NCBI RefSeq assembly: GCF_024170405.1
Contig: NZ_JALJYC010000008.1
Span: forward strand, 26,893-90,892
From: Neisseria perflava
GTDB taxonomy: Bacteria; Pseudomonadota; Gammaproteobacteria; Burkholderiales; Neisseriaceae
Reading direction: 5' to 3'
Length of the DNA stretch: 64,000 nt
Within the stretch, counting starts at the first letter, position 1. Every line of letters begins with the position of its first letter. Below the pieces are notes generated by a model that did not search any database, was not told the origin of the DNA, and saw only the letters and a list, made by a program, of their open reading frames with translations. A program made the position numbers and the translations under genes. Positions 7,984-16,776 of this stretch are shown here, piece by piece.

Positions 7984-8445
7984 TTAAAACAATTTCTGCG
8001 AATCTAATAGCAGCGTAACCGGTCCGTCGTTACACAACGATACCTGCATATGGGTTTGGAATTTGCCGGTTTCCACCTGCAGACCGTGGCCGCGCAGTAG
8101 GTCGGCAGTCAGGCGGTAGAGGGCGTCGGCTTGGTCGGCAGGGGCGGCGTGGGAAAATGACGGACGTCGTCCGTTGCGGGCGTCGGCATACAGGGTAAAC
8201 TGGGAAACCAGCAAAACGCTGCCGCCAACGTCTTTCAAAGAAAAATTGAGTTTGCCGGCCTCATCTTCAAAAATGCGCAGATTGGCGGTTTTGTCGGCGA
8301 TGTAGCGGGCGTCTGCTTCGGTATCTTCGTGGGTCACGCCCAATAAAACCATAAAGCCATGCCCGATTTTGCCGCTGGTGTCACGGCTGTCGTTTTCGAG
8401 TACATCGACTTGCGCGTGGGTAACTTTTTGGATAACGGCACGCAT
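7984..8445 (-). CDS. dtd: D-aminoacyl-tRNA deacylase
   Basis: A 153-aa DTD-fold protein that hydrolyses D-amino acids (and glycine) mischarged on tRNA. It starts MRAVIQKVTHAQVDV. Both active-site motifs are seen: SQFTLYADARNGRRPSF and the C-terminal NDGPVTLLLDS, the NxGP cross-subunit motif. Length is typical. The ATG is preceded by CAAGGAGCAATC. It forms its own unit between two DUS hairpins. Confidence 0.95.
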   Translation of the reverse strand: MRAVIQKVTHAQVDVLENDSRDTSGKIGHGFMVLLGVTHEDTEADARYIADKTANLRIFEDEAGKLNFSLKDVGGSVLLVSQFTLYADARNGRRPSFSHAAPADQADALYRLTADLLRGHGLQVETGKFQTHMQVSLCNDGPVTLLLDSQKLF

Positions 8446-8477
8446 GATTGCTCCTTGAAATCAGATAAAACGTGATA

Positions 8478-8523
8478 AAGGCCGTCTGAAACGGAAAGTG
8501 GTTTTCCCCTTTTCAGACGGCCT
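8478..8523. terminator. DUS-pair hairpin
   Basis: Inverted AAAGGCCGTCTGAAA and TTTCAGACGGCC flank a 20-nt loop. It separates the parvulin gene pair from dtd. Confidence 0.6.
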
Positions 8524-8540
8524 GATTAAGCAAATAACGC

Positions 8541-9311
8541 TTATTGCGCTTGCGGCGTAATACCGTTGGCTTTCAGCAGCTGTTCGATTTGCTGGCGCAC
8601 TTTCTGCTGCTTGGCCTGTTGCAACACCTGATTGCGCACCAGCTCAAACGGTTGCGCTTCGGGATTGCGCTCGACGGCGCTGAGTTTGAACAGGTAATAG
8701 CGGTTTTGCACCTTAACCGGCTCAACGGTCACATCGCCCCGGTTCATCGGATTGATGACCTCAGCCAAAGTTGGCGGGAGCTGTTGCGGCATGATGAAAT
8801 TGTCGAATTTCTGTTCCGGATTCGGATAACGCTTCATCAGTTCGTCAAACGACAAACCTTTGAGCAGCAGCTCTTGAGCCGCGTGCGCGTCCGCTTCGCT
8901 GGCAAAGCTGACTTGTTGCAGCTTAATCATGCGCGTTTGCAAGTCATACAGGCGGCGCACTTGCGCATCGTCCACTTCGGTATTGCGCTCCAAATACTGA
9001 ACGTATTGGTTGGCATAAAACTGGGCGATGACGGTTTTCAACTGGGTTTGAACCGCAGGGTCTTTATCCAGATTGGCTTTCAGCGCTTCGTTTTTCAATA
9101 CTTCCAGCGTTTGCAAACGGGTAATCACATCGCGGCGGATGGCCTTGCCGTCGGGCTTTTGCGTTTGGTTCGGATTCAAATCCGCTTGGCGCAAGACTTC
9201 GGCCACCATGCTGTCGATACGGGCAGACTCGATTTCAGGCGCTTTGGCAAAGGCAAAACCCGCCAATGCCGCCGCCGTGATGCCGGCGGCAATCGCAGTT
9301 TGGTACTTCAT
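8541..9311 (-). CDS. Periplasmic parvulin-type peptidyl-prolyl isomerase
   Basis: A 256-aa exported protein; the N-terminus MKYQTAIAAGITAAALAGFAFA is a signal peptide. A helical SurA/PrsA-like chaperone region (about residues 25-130, many Gln and Lys) precedes a parvulin-like region with VSFASEADAHAAQELLLKGLSFDELMKRYP and an FDNFIMPQQLPP segment. The usual catalytic residues of PpiC are only weakly kept, so it may act mainly as a chaperone for outer-membrane proteins. It starts 15 nt after the stop of a second, related gene and is probably in one operon with it. Confidence 0.8.
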   Translation of the reverse strand: MKYQTAIAAGITAAALAGFAFAKAPEIESARIDSMVAEVLRQADLNPNQTQKPDGKAIRRDVITRLQTLEVLKNEALKANLDKDPAVQTQLKTVIAQFYANQYVQYLERNTEVDDAQVRRLYDLQTRMIKLQQVSFASEADAHAAQELLLKGLSFDELMKRYPNPEQKFDNFIMPQQLPPTLAEVINPMNRGDVTVEPVKVQNRYYLFKLSAVERNPEAQPFELVRNQVLQQAKQQKVRQQIEQLLKANGITPQAQ

Positions 9312-9326
9312 GAATCAGGCTTTCGG

Positions 9327-10199
9327 TTATTTGGCCGGTTTGATATTGGCTTTTTCCAGCAGGGACTGAATGGCAGCGTCCACGCGGGCAGCCTGCAAAT
9401 CGTTGCCGATTTGGTTTTTCACGTCATCATATGCCGGTACTTTAACATCGCGGCGGTCGTTGACATAGAACACGCCGTAGTAGTCGCCGTTTTGCAGCGG
9501 CGTGGCGGTGAAGCCGCCTTTTTTCAGGTCTTTAACCGCCGGATACAGCGGAGAGTTGGCTTGTTGCAGGTCTTTCAGGGGTACATATGAAGAAGGAATA
9601 CCGCCGGCTTGTTTGGCCTGCTCGTCAATCGAGTATTGTTTCAACACGCTGGCAAAGCTTTTTTTCGCGCGCAAATCGGCAATGGCTTTATCTGCGTCGG
9701 CTTTGCTGCGGGTAACGATTTCGCCCAGCTGCACTTCTTGCGTGCCTTTGTAGAATTTGCTGAAGTTGTCGTAGGCGGTTTTAACGTCTTTTTCCTGCAC
9801 CGGATTTTGTTGGGCGATATGGATGGCATAAGCTTGGGCTAACAGGTCGCCCTCAAAGGCCGCCCAAGTGGTTTTGAAATCCGGTTTTTTATCCGCGCCG
9901 CTTTTTTTGGCCTGCTCGCGGTTTTGCGCCAAGGCTTGTTTGTAAGCGTCGCTCTGATCCAGTTTCAGGCGTTTGGCTTCTTGGCCGACAACGGTGGTGA
10001 CCACTTGGCGTTCGGTCAGGCTTTGACGCAGCGCTGGGCTGTCTTTGACTTGGCTGTTGGCATCGCGCACGGCTTTGACTTGGGCGTCGATGACGCTGCT
10101 GTCGATGGCTTGGCCGTTAACGGTCACCAATGTTTGCGCAAACAGGCTGCCGGAGAGGGCGGCCAACATCAATGCTGAGGCAATATGGGTTTTTTTCAT
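9327..10199 (-). CDS. Periplasmic parvulin-type peptidyl-prolyl isomerase (PpiC-like)
   Basis: A 290-aa exported foldase. The signal peptide is MKKTHIASALMLAALSGSLFA. The N-terminal half is helical (TVNGQAIDSSVIDAQVKAVRD and on). The parvulin domain shows QLGEIVTRSKADADKAIADLRAKKSFASVLKQYS, then GGIPSSYVPLKDL and YYGVFYVNDRRDVK. I placed the start at ATG 10199, where the signal peptide begins with two lysines behind GTGAG, rather than at an in-frame ATG at 10226 that adds a non-signal-like MYYFPSEKI. Together with the downstream paralogue it probably forms a pair of envelope chaperones. Confidence 0.85.
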   Translation of the reverse strand: MKKTHIASALMLAALSGSLFAQTLVTVNGQAIDSSVIDAQVKAVRDANSQVKDSPALRQSLTERQVVTTVVGQEAKRLKLDQSDAYKQALAQNREQAKKSGADKKPDFKTTWAAFEGDLLAQAYAIHIAQQNPVQEKDVKTAYDNFSKFYKGTQEVQLGEIVTRSKADADKAIADLRAKKSFASVLKQYSIDEQAKQAGGIPSSYVPLKDLQQANSPLYPAVKDLKKGGFTATPLQNGDYYGVFYVNDRRDVKVPAYDDVKNQIGNDLQAARVDAAIQSLLEKANIKPAK

Positions 10200-10239
10200 G
10201 ATTTTCTCACTTGGGAAATAATACAAATAACAAAAAATC

Positions 10240-10509
10240 TTAATGGAAATACTCTTCCGGCGTTTGCGCTTTAATGCTTAAAGCGTGAATCAGGCCGTCT
10301 GAAAATAAATCCTGCAACAGGTTTTTCACCATGCGCTGGCGCTCAATACGGCTGACATCGGCAAATGCAGAGCTAACCACCACAATGGCGTAGTGGCCGC
10401 CGCCGGTATTACCGGCATGTCCGGCATGCAGGTGGCTGTCGTCGCGAAACTCAAAATGCTGCATATCCAGCGTTTTCAGACGGCCTTCAATGGTTTGGCG
10501 CATGTCCAT
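10240..10509 (-). CDS. BolA family protein
   Basis: An 89-aa BolA/IbaG fold protein. The core HLHAGHAGNTGGGHYAIVVVSSAF carries the conserved His and Gly region, and the end VKNLLQDLFSDGLIHALSIKAQTPEEY is the canonical BolA C-terminus. BolA proteins partner with monothiol glutaredoxins in Fe-S or stress signalling; the specific role here is inferred. The start could be ATG 10509 or ATG 10503. The gene begins 3 nt after the yciI stop, so translation is coupled. Confidence 0.9.
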   Translation of the reverse strand: MDMRQTIEGRLKTLDMQHFEFRDDSHLHAGHAGNTGGGHYAIVVVSSAFADVSRIERQRMVKNLLQDLFSDGLIHALSIKAQTPEEYFH

Positions 10510-10512
10510 TGT

Positions 10513-10800
10513 TTAAAATACGACTTTAAAGGGTTTGATTAACACTTCTTCATAGACACCGGCATCGACATAAGGGTCTTGCTCCGCCCATTCCTGAGCT
10601 GCGTCTAAAGATTCGAATTTCGCCACAATCAGGCTGCCCGATACGCGCTCAGGGTTGTCCGGCAGGGGATTTGGGCCGGCGGTAATCAGGCGGCCTTCGT
10701 TTTTCAGCGTTTCCAAGCGTTTCAAGTGGTCGGGGCGGGCGGCTTGGCGCGCTTCGTGTACATCATCGCGGTCGGTAGCCAACAGCATATAGTATTCCAT
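10513..10800 (-). CDS. YciI family protein
   Basis: A 95-aa YCII-domain protein (ferredoxin-like fold) with MLLATDRDDVHEARQAARPDHLKRLE, the conserved His, and the FESLDAAQEWAEQDPYVDAGVYEEVLIKPFKVV signature. Biochemical function of the family is poorly defined. It sits between yciB and bolA with only a few bases on either side, in an order recalling the yciB-yciI pair of other proteobacteria. Confidence 0.9.
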   Translation of the reverse strand: MEYYMLLATDRDDVHEARQAARPDHLKRLETLKNEGRLITAGPNPLPDNPERVSGSLIVAKFESLDAAQEWAEQDPYVDAGVYEEVLIKPFKVVF

Positions 10801-10803
10801 TAA

Positions 10804-11337
10804 TCAATCCTCCTGAGGTAAATGTCGGCTCAAGTAAAAACCTTGTCCGATAAAGAAAAGAACCATCAGTCCGGTCGAGCCGAACAGCTTGTAGTTGACC
10901 CATTGGGCTTCGCTGAAATTTTGGAAAACCAAGATATTGGTAATGCCCATAAACACCAAAAATCCAATCCAAGCATACGTCAGGTTGCGCCAAACGCCGT
11001 CAGGCAACGTGATTTCTTTGCCCATCATTGCTTTGAGCCCGTTTTTTCCGGCCAGATGGCTGATGAGCAAAGCCAGCGCACCGACCCAAAACAAAACAGT
11101 CGGTTTCCACATGATAAAGCGGTTGTCTTTCAAGACAATGGTGGCGCCGCCCAAGACAACAATCAGCAAGAGAGACACCCACTGCATGGTATCGAGTTTT
11201 TTGTGTTTCCAATAGGTAAAAGCAGCTTGCAAAACACCAATGACCACCGCCACCGCCGTCGCGGTAATGATATTGTGGGTCAGGGTGTAGGTGGCGAAAA
11301 ACAAAATAACCGCCAACAAGTCACTTAAAATTTTCAT
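10804..11337 (-). CDS. yciB: Septation protein A / inner membrane protein YciB
   Basis: A 177-aa polytopic membrane protein of the IspZ/YciB family, linked to cell envelope and septum integrity. About five membrane segments are visible, starting MKILSDLLAVILFFATYTLT, then FTYWKHKKLDTMQW, RFIMWKPTVLFWVGA and the conserved NLTYAWIGFLVFMGITN. ATG 11337 was chosen because it gives the family's standard length; the frame is open 37 codons further up without conserved sequence. It heads the yciB-yciI-bolA-foldase run. Confidence 0.92.
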   Translation of the reverse strand: MKILSDLLAVILFFATYTLTHNIITATAVAVVIGVLQAAFTYWKHKKLDTMQWVSLLLIVVLGGATIVLKDNRFIMWKPTVLFWVGALALLISHLAGKNGLKAMMGKEITLPDGVWRNLTYAWIGFLVFMGITNILVFQNFSEAQWVNYKLFGSTGLMVLFFIGQGFYLSRHLPQED

Positions 11338-11502
11338 ATTCAAACGATAAAACAAATCGGACAATTCGCCATCATACAGGCTGAAGCCGACTTTTGCACC
11401 TGTTAATCGGTATGCAAATACCGACTTTTGCACTTTCCATGCATTCATTAAAACAGCCGTTACCGGACAAAGCGTTTTACCGGAAAACCGGTTTGGAACA
11501 CA

Positions 11503-11532
11503 GAGGCCGTCTGAAAAAATTCAGACGGCCTC
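11503..11532. terminator. DUS-pair hairpin between divergent yciB and tspA
   Basis: GAGGCCGTCTGAA faces TTCAGACGGCCTC across a 4-nt loop. It lies in the 384-bp divergent gap 11338-11721, which otherwise shows only AT-rich sequence with a weak promoter-like TTGGCA/TATATC at 11626-11653. Confidence 0.5.
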
Positions 11533-11721
11533 GTTCAAAAAATGCCTTTTGCAAGCGGATGGTAAAAAACAGAAGGGTAATGTTGCATTTTATCCGACGT
11601 TTTTAACTTAATTTATCAAACTTACTTGGCAGACAGGGGCTTTAGAATATATCATGACGTACATATACCGAATTATGTCGCAGTGTCATTGTCCGGCTGC
11701 GTTTCATGTAGGGGATAAGTT

Positions 11722-13899
11722 TTGAAAAACGACCATAAAATCAAATTAATTGCCGCTTCTCTGATGTTGGCCGCTTCATTTGGCGCAACGGCCGGTTTGG
11801 GCGGCTTGAATGTCCAATCGCATTTGGGCGAACCTTTCTCAGGTACCATTACCGTTACCGGCGACGAAGCCAAAACCTTGTTAAACGGCGGCAAGGCCTC
11901 CGTTTCCAACAGTAATTTGCGCGTCGGCGTGCGCAAATCCGGCGATAAAGCGGTGGTGACCGTCCGTTCGTCCAAGCCGGTTCAAGACCCTATTTTGATT
12001 TTCCAAGTCGGCGTCGGTTCGCAATCGCGCGAATATACCGCCATTATCGACCCCGCAGGCTATAACGGCAAAACAGACGGAGCAACCCGAGTTGCCGCAG
12101 AGCGTCATGCTGCCGATTCTGCCGGACAAGATAATGACCGTCGCGCCGCCCGAGGTCGGATTAACCGCGCATTACGCGCCGAGCGTGAAGAGCAGTCGGC
12201 GCGCCGTACTGGTCAAGTGCGCAAATCAGATGTGCGCAGTGATAAAAAAGCAAGCAAACCGGTTGTCAAAAATGCAATCCAGCCCAAACGTCCCGCCGCC
12301 AATACAGGCCGTCATTTGGTACGCTCCGGCGAAACCGTCAGCGGTATTGCCCGCCATATCCGTCCGCAAGGCTTGACGGTAGAGCAGACCATCCAAGCGC
12401 TGGTAAATGCCAACCCGACTGTATTTATCGACAATGATGCCGACCGCATGTTGGCCGGTAAAGTATTGAATATCCCTTCTGCCGCCGAGCTGAAACGCTT
12501 GGCCGGTCAGCCGTTGCCCGAACGCTCTGCGGAAGAGGCCGGAGAATCTACCGTAGCGACACCGCCGGTTGTCGCTTCTGATGTCCAACCGGCTCCGGCC
12601 GCAACCGTTGAAACTGAAAATACGGCGGCGCAAACCGTTCCTGCCCAACAAGAGCAGGCCTCTGCTGCGGCAAGCTCGGCTGCGGCTGGTGTAGCGGCAG
12701 AAACGGCTGCGTCTGCTGCAGAAGCCCCTGCTTCTGAAACCGCTGTGGCAGCAAGCGAACCGGATACTGCGGTGTCTTCCGCTGCGGCAACCGCGCAACC
12801 CGAGCCGCAACCTGCCCAAGAAGAGGGCGGCTTGTGGAAATGGCTGCTGCTGGGCGGTGCTGCGCTGCTGGCTCTGTATTTGATTTCAAAACTGCTGGGC
12901 AAACGCTCGGGCGGTACACCGGATGATGCTGCTGTTGCTGCGGAATCTGTTGACGTTGCAAAAGCTGCTCCGGTTGCTACCGAAACCGATAGGGCAAAAG
13001 CCGCTGCTTCTGATGAAGAATTGGCGGTGGAAGATGATTTCAGCGACGATATTTTCTTTACCGAAGTTGATTCAACTCCCGCAGCGAAAAAAGACAGCGT
13101 CAACTTAGATTTAAGTACGCTGGATAACCAGCAAAGCGGTATTCTTTCCGGTGCGGTTACTCGGGATGAGGAAACCGAAAAACGTCGGGATATTGATTGG
13201 GATACTGTCGAATCTACTGAAAGCGTTTACGAACCTGATCCTGAAACACCTTTTGCAGCTGCTACGGTTGCTCAAGGGGCTAAGCAGGATGTCGTAACCG
13301 CCGAGCCTGTGGTTGAGACCTTCTCTGCTGCCGAACCTGTTACCAAAACAGCTACTAAAGCGCAAGAGCAAGAGGCATGGGATTTCTTTGCAGATACTGC
13401 CGAGACAGCGGCGAATACGACCGATAAACCTGCGGATCAAACTACCTCATCCCGACCAGTAGCAGACGACAAGCCTTTGGAGTTTACCGCTCCGCAGAGT
13501 GATAATCTGGCTGAGGCTGATAAAAAAGTCATCTTGGAAAGCGATGAGGCGGTAGCAAATCCGTTTGATATCCAGCCGGATGAAACGCTGGTTGTTCAAG
13601 ATAATGAGGATTTGGCTGCGTCGGCTAATCAGGTGGAAACCGCAACGGCTGATGAGTTTATCAAATGGGAGGAAATCTCCGTAGCGGATGATGCAGAAAA
13701 AAGCCGCCGCGAATCCGGCTTCATTTCCGAATCCGTCGGCATGACGGCACCGCTGGAAGCCAAATACGAATTGGCTAAAATGTATGTCGAAATCGGCGAT
13801 CCGGAAGCAGCCCGCGAAACGCTCCAAGAGTTGCTGGAAGAAGCGCATGGCAGCATTTTGACAAAAGCCAAAGCCATGTTGAAAGAATTAGATGCCTGA
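11722..13899 (+). CDS. tspA: FimV/TspA family LysM-domain protein
   Basis: A 725-aa protein matching the neisserial TspA/FimV architecture. A signal peptide (about 1-24, LIAASLMLAASFGATAG) is followed by the FimV N-terminal domain (GLGGLNVQSHLGEPFSGTI). A LysM peptidoglycan-binding domain lies near residues 195-255 (HLVRSGETVSGIARHI). An Ala/Glu/Thr-rich stretch precedes a single membrane helix (WKWLLLGGAALLALYLISKLL, about 373-393), an acidic low-complexity cytoplasmic part and a C-terminal FimV domain (LEAKYELAKMYVEIGDPEAARE). FimV proteins organise polar and type IV pilus functions. The start is TTG behind AGGGGATAAG. Confidence 0.88.
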   Translation: MKNDHKIKLIAASLMLAASFGATAGLGGLNVQSHLGEPFSGTITVTGDEAKTLLNGGKASVSNSNLRVGVRKSGDKAVVTVRSSKPVQDPILIFQVGVGSQSREYTAIIDPAGYNGKTDGATRVAAERHAADSAGQDNDRRAARGRINRALRAEREEQSARRTGQVRKSDVRSDKKASKPVVKNAIQPKRPAANTGRHLVRSGETVSGIARHIRPQGLTVEQTIQALVNANPTVFIDNDADRMLAGKVLNIPSAAELKRLAGQPLPERSAEEAGESTVATPPVVASDVQPAPAATVETENTAAQTVPAQQEQASAAASSAAAGVAAETAASAAEAPASETAVAASEPDTAVSSAAATAQPEPQPAQEEGGLWKWLLLGGAALLALYLISKLLGKRSGGTPDDAAVAAESVDVAKAAPVATETDRAKAAASDEELAVEDDFSDDIFFTEVDSTPAAKKDSVNLDLSTLDNQQSGILSGAVTRDEETEKRRDIDWDTVESTESVYEPDPETPFAAATVAQGAKQDVVTAEPVVETFSAAEPVTKTATKAQEQEAWDFFADTAETAANTTDKPADQTTSSRPVADDKPLEFTAPQSDNLAEADKKVILESDEAVANPFDIQPDETLVVQDNEDLAASANQVETATADEFIKWEEISVADDAEKSRRESGFISESVGMTAPLEAKYELAKMYVEIGDPEAARETLQELLEEAHGSILTKAKAMLKELDA

Positions 13900-13922
13900 T
13901 GGTTGAATGAAGGCTTTAAACT

Positions 13923-13958
13923 AAAGAGATGCCGTCTGAAGACGGTATCTCTTTTTTT
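13923..13958 (+). terminator. Rho-independent terminator of tspA
   Basis: A 14-bp stem AAAGAGATGCCGTC / GACGGTATCTCTTT, partly made of an AT-type DUS, runs into a T-tract. Confidence 0.8.
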
Positions 13959-14074
13959 ATTTGCCAACAGCGTAAAATACTCATGTTCTTAATCAGTAAC
14001 GTCGAGTAGGACAGCTTTTCTCCATACTAACATAATCGTATATCTTTTAATTTAATCAATCCTTTATTATCTCT

Positions 14075-14890
14075 ATGACTGAATATCACAATCCCAAACA
14101 CCACACCTTACAGCGTTGGGCGCTGATTGTTTCTTACGATGGCAGCCGATTTTACGGTTGGCAAAAGCAGGCCGGTGGCGTTCCTACCGTTCAGACGGCC
14201 TTGGAACATGCGCTCAGCGAAATGGCAGGTGAATCCGTATCGGTTACCGTAGCAGGTCGTACCGATACGGGTGTCCACGCGACGGCGCAAGTGCTCCATT
14301 TTGATACATCGGCAGTGCGCCCGGAGCAAGCATGGATAAGGGGAGTCAATGCGAAATTACCGCCCGGGATTGCCGTGCTTCATGCGCAAAAAGTCGCTGC
14401 GCATTTTCATGCCCGGTTTGATGCTTACGGGCGGCGTTACCGATATCTTTTGCAAACTGCGCCGGTACGCTCGCCTTTGCTGATAGGCAAAGTAGGGTGG
14501 ACACATTTGGCTCTGAATTTGGAAAACATGCAGCAGGCGGCAGCTTTATTGGAAGGAATACACGATTTTTCCAGCTTTAGAGCCTCGCAATGCCAAGCAA
14601 AATCTCCGGTTAAAACCATTTACCAAGCCAAAATCAGTGAATCTGAGGGTTTGATAAAATTAGATTTGCACGGTAATGCCTTTTTGCACCATATGGTGCG
14701 CAATATCATGGGGGCATTGGTGTATGTGGGTTGCGGTAAGTTATCCGTAGCAGATTTTTCTGCTTTAATGGAGGAAAAAAGCCGTCTGAAAGCGCCGCCC
14801 ACTTTTATGCCGGATGGATTGTATCTGACCGGAGTGGATTATCTGGAAGAATTTGGGATACAAAAATGTCCTGTTCCGGAATGGCTATAA
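14075..14890 (+). CDS. truA: tRNA pseudouridine(38-40) synthase
   Basis: A 271-aa TruA that isomerises uridines 38-40 in the anticodon stem-loop. The N-terminus LIVSYDGSRFYGWQKQ, the catalytic block VAGRTDTGVHATAQVLHF (catalytic Asp about residue 64) and FLHHMVRNIMGALVYVG are all present. A DUS is embedded near 14165-14200 and another near 14780 within the coding sequence. It lies downstream of tspA behind that gene's terminator, so it probably has its own promoter in the AT-rich gap. Confidence 0.95.
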   Translation: MTEYHNPKHHTLQRWALIVSYDGSRFYGWQKQAGGVPTVQTALEHALSEMAGESVSVTVAGRTDTGVHATAQVLHFDTSAVRPEQAWIRGVNAKLPPGIAVLHAQKVAAHFHARFDAYGRRYRYLLQTAPVRSPLLIGKVGWTHLALNLENMQQAAALLEGIHDFSSFRASQCQAKSPVKTIYQAKISESEGLIKLDLHGNAFLHHMVRNIMGALVYVGCGKLSVADFSALMEEKSRLKAPPTFMPDGLYLTGVDYLEEFGIQKCPVPEWL

Positions 14891-15122
14891 AGCGGAATAA
14901 TGCTTAAATATTTGGCAATTTTTAAACCTCTTTTATGATGTGCGTGTAAGAAACGGCTGTTTGGTTGTAGAACGAAAAAAGAGCAGATTTGTAGAGTGTT
15001 GTAAAAATGCAAATAAGAGCGTATAATTGCTAATGTATGATTTAAAAGAAAAAAATAATAAAAAAAATACTATTTTTAGGAAAGGTGTTAAGCCTGTCTT
15101 GGTGATGGGGATGGGATAAAGT

Positions 15123-15151
15123 TTGTTTTTTTAGGAAGGTAAGATTATAGT
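15123..15151 (+). promoter_or_regulatory. Promoter of the first porin gene
   Basis: TTGTTT (15123-15128), a 17-nt spacer and TATAGT (15146-15151). The same arrangement with the same spacing lies before the second porin, which strengthens the call. The 363-bp gap before the porin holds nothing else recognisable. Confidence 0.6.
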
Positions 15152-15157
15152 AGGAGT

Positions 15158-15171
15158 CATGGAATCGCTGA
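15158..15171 (+). promoter_or_regulatory. Conserved 14-nt leader element, porin 1
   Basis: CATGGAATCGCTGA occurs 6 nt after the -10 element, where transcription should begin. The identical 14-mer lies at 16681-16694 before porin 2, while the rest of both leaders has diverged. The ATG inside it opens a 32-codon frame (15159-15257) preceded by AGGAG whose TGA overlaps the porin ATG. Confidence 0.5.
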
Positions 15172-15253
15172 GTTTAGCGGTAAACGTGAAGCCCAAGCGG
15201 ATTCGTCTAATCTGCTTAAATTATTTCTTCATAATAGAAAAAGGAATACAGCA

Positions 15254-16351
15254 ATGAAAAAATCTCTGATTGCTCTGACTTTGGCAGCTTTGCCTGTTGC
15301 AGCTATGGCTGATGTGACTTTGTACGGCCAAATCAAAGCCGGTGTTGAAGTTTCTAAAGTGAAACTGGGTAGCGATATTGCTGCTGCAACTGGTAATAGC
15401 ACTAAATCTGCTACTGCTACCGAAATCGCTGACTTCGGTTCTCGTATCGGTTTCAAAGGTCACGAGCATTTGGGTGACCACTTCAACGCCATTTGGCAAA
15501 TTGAACAAAACACTTCCGTAGCCGGTACTGATTCCGGTTGGGGTAATCGTGAATCCTTCATCGGTTTGGAAGGCGACTGGGGTAAAATCCGCGCAGGTAA
15601 ATTGGATACCACAGTGAAAAACACTGATGCTGCCATCGACCCATGGGAATACAGTAATACTGCTTTGGGTATGGGCGTGTTGACTCGTAGTTCTGTATCA
15701 GAGCGTGCCGTATCTGTACGTTACGATACTCCGGTATTTGCCGGTTTCAGCGCCAGCGTACAATACGCACCGCGTGACAACGTAAACTCAAGCGATAAAT
15801 ACACTCATGAAGTGGCTACTGGCGAAACTTACTACGCTGGTTTAAACTATGAAAACTCTGGCTTCTTCGGTCAATATGCCGGTGGCTACCGTAAGCATAC
15901 CCTGAATAGCGACAACACTGCTGCTATTGCTAAAGATGGTCAATTACATCGTTTGACTTTGGGTTATGATGCCAATAACCTGTTGGTAGCAGTTACTGGT
16001 CAATACGGTAAAAACTGGGAAACTGAAGGTCAGTACGTAGCAGCTCTGTCTAACGGTGTAATTGATGATAGCACTTTGACTGATGCAGTAGAAACTACTG
16101 AGGTTGCCGGTACTCTCGCTTACCGTTTTGGTAATGTGACTCCGCGTGTTTCTTATGCTCACGGCTTTGAATACAAAGTTGATGGCTCTAAAGTACACGA
16201 TTCTGATTACAACCAAGTTGTTGTCGGTGCCGATTACGACTTCTCTAAACGCACTACTGCTTTGGTATCTGCCGGTTGGTTGAAAGCTGGTTCTGGTGCA
16301 AGCAAAATCGAAAACTACGCCGGTATGGTTGGTTTGCGTCACAAATTCTAA
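15254..16351 (+). CDS. PorB-like outer membrane porin (first of a tandem pair)
   Basis: A 365-aa trimeric general porin of the neisserial/Gram-negative porin superfamily, expected as a 16-strand barrel in the outer membrane. The signal peptide MKKSLIALTLAALPVAAMA is followed by DVTLYGQIKAGVEV. The constriction-loop region (NRESFIGLEGDWGKIRAGKL) is present and the protein ends LRHKF with the C-terminal Phe used for BAM-dependent assembly. Surface-loop stretches differ from the neighbouring copy while barrel strands are nearly identical. The start ATG sits behind AAAGGAATACAGC, as in the second copy. It has its own promoter and terminator. Confidence 0.93.
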   Translation: MKKSLIALTLAALPVAAMADVTLYGQIKAGVEVSKVKLGSDIAAATGNSTKSATATEIADFGSRIGFKGHEHLGDHFNAIWQIEQNTSVAGTDSGWGNRESFIGLEGDWGKIRAGKLDTTVKNTDAAIDPWEYSNTALGMGVLTRSSVSERAVSVRYDTPVFAGFSASVQYAPRDNVNSSDKYTHEVATGETYYAGLNYENSGFFGQYAGGYRKHTLNSDNTAAIAKDGQLHRLTLGYDANNLLVAVTGQYGKNWETEGQYVAALSNGVIDDSTLTDAVETTEVAGTLAYRFGNVTPRVSYAHGFEYKVDGSKVHDSDYNQVVVGADYDFSKRTTALVSAGWLKAGSGASKIENYAGMVGLRHKF

Positions 16352-16370
16352 TCTAATATAGATTGGTATA

Positions 16371-16403
16371 AAAAAAGACCTGCTCTTTGGGCAGGTCTTT
16401 TTT
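16371..16403 (+). terminator. Terminator of porin 1
   Basis: AAAGACCTGC and GCAGGTCTTT form a 10-bp stem ending in a T-run. Confidence 0.85.
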
Positions 16404-16646
16404 GCGTAGTTGTTGTAGCTGGAGGAAGAGTGGTACTAGGCAGGCTTGAGGCTTATCTTATGTTCGGGTTCAGAATATTTTGTCATTAATAGGTATTGAT
16501 GTCTGTAATAGTTGCATTTGTAGCTATCTTTGAGATATTACATCAGATTTTTAATGAAACAGGAAAAGACGTCAGATTAAATAATCAAAGTTGTCTGTAA
16601 AAAACAACTCTTTTAGGCGAATGACGATAGAAAATATGCAGAAAAT

Positions 16647-16675
16647 TTGTTTTTTAAGAGTTAAACCGCTATATT
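16647..16675 (+). promoter_or_regulatory. Promoter of the second porin gene
   Basis: TTGTTT (16647-16652), a 17-nt spacer and TATATT (16670-16675). It lies in the 425-bp gap between the two porins, after the first terminator, so the second gene is probably transcribed independently. Confidence 0.6.
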
Positions 16676-16680
16676 AATGA

Positions 16681-16694
16681 CATGGAATCGCTGA
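16681..16694 (+). promoter_or_regulatory. Conserved 14-nt leader element, porin 2
   Basis: An exact copy of the CATGGAATCGCTGA element of porin 1, 5 nt after the -10. Here the ATG opens only a 21-codon frame (16682-16747) that stops 29 nt before the porin start and lacks a good ribosome binding site. Confidence 0.5.
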
Positions 16695-16776
16695 TTAGGG
16701 CGATAGATGCAATAATGGCTAAACGAATTCCATATCCGTTTAAATGACTTTAGCGAATAAGTAAAGGAATACAGCA

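Noticed and set aside
8544..9590. 348-codon plus-strand frame opposite the parvulin genes
   Set aside because: Spans two real genes and their gap in antisense, so it cannot be a natural unit.
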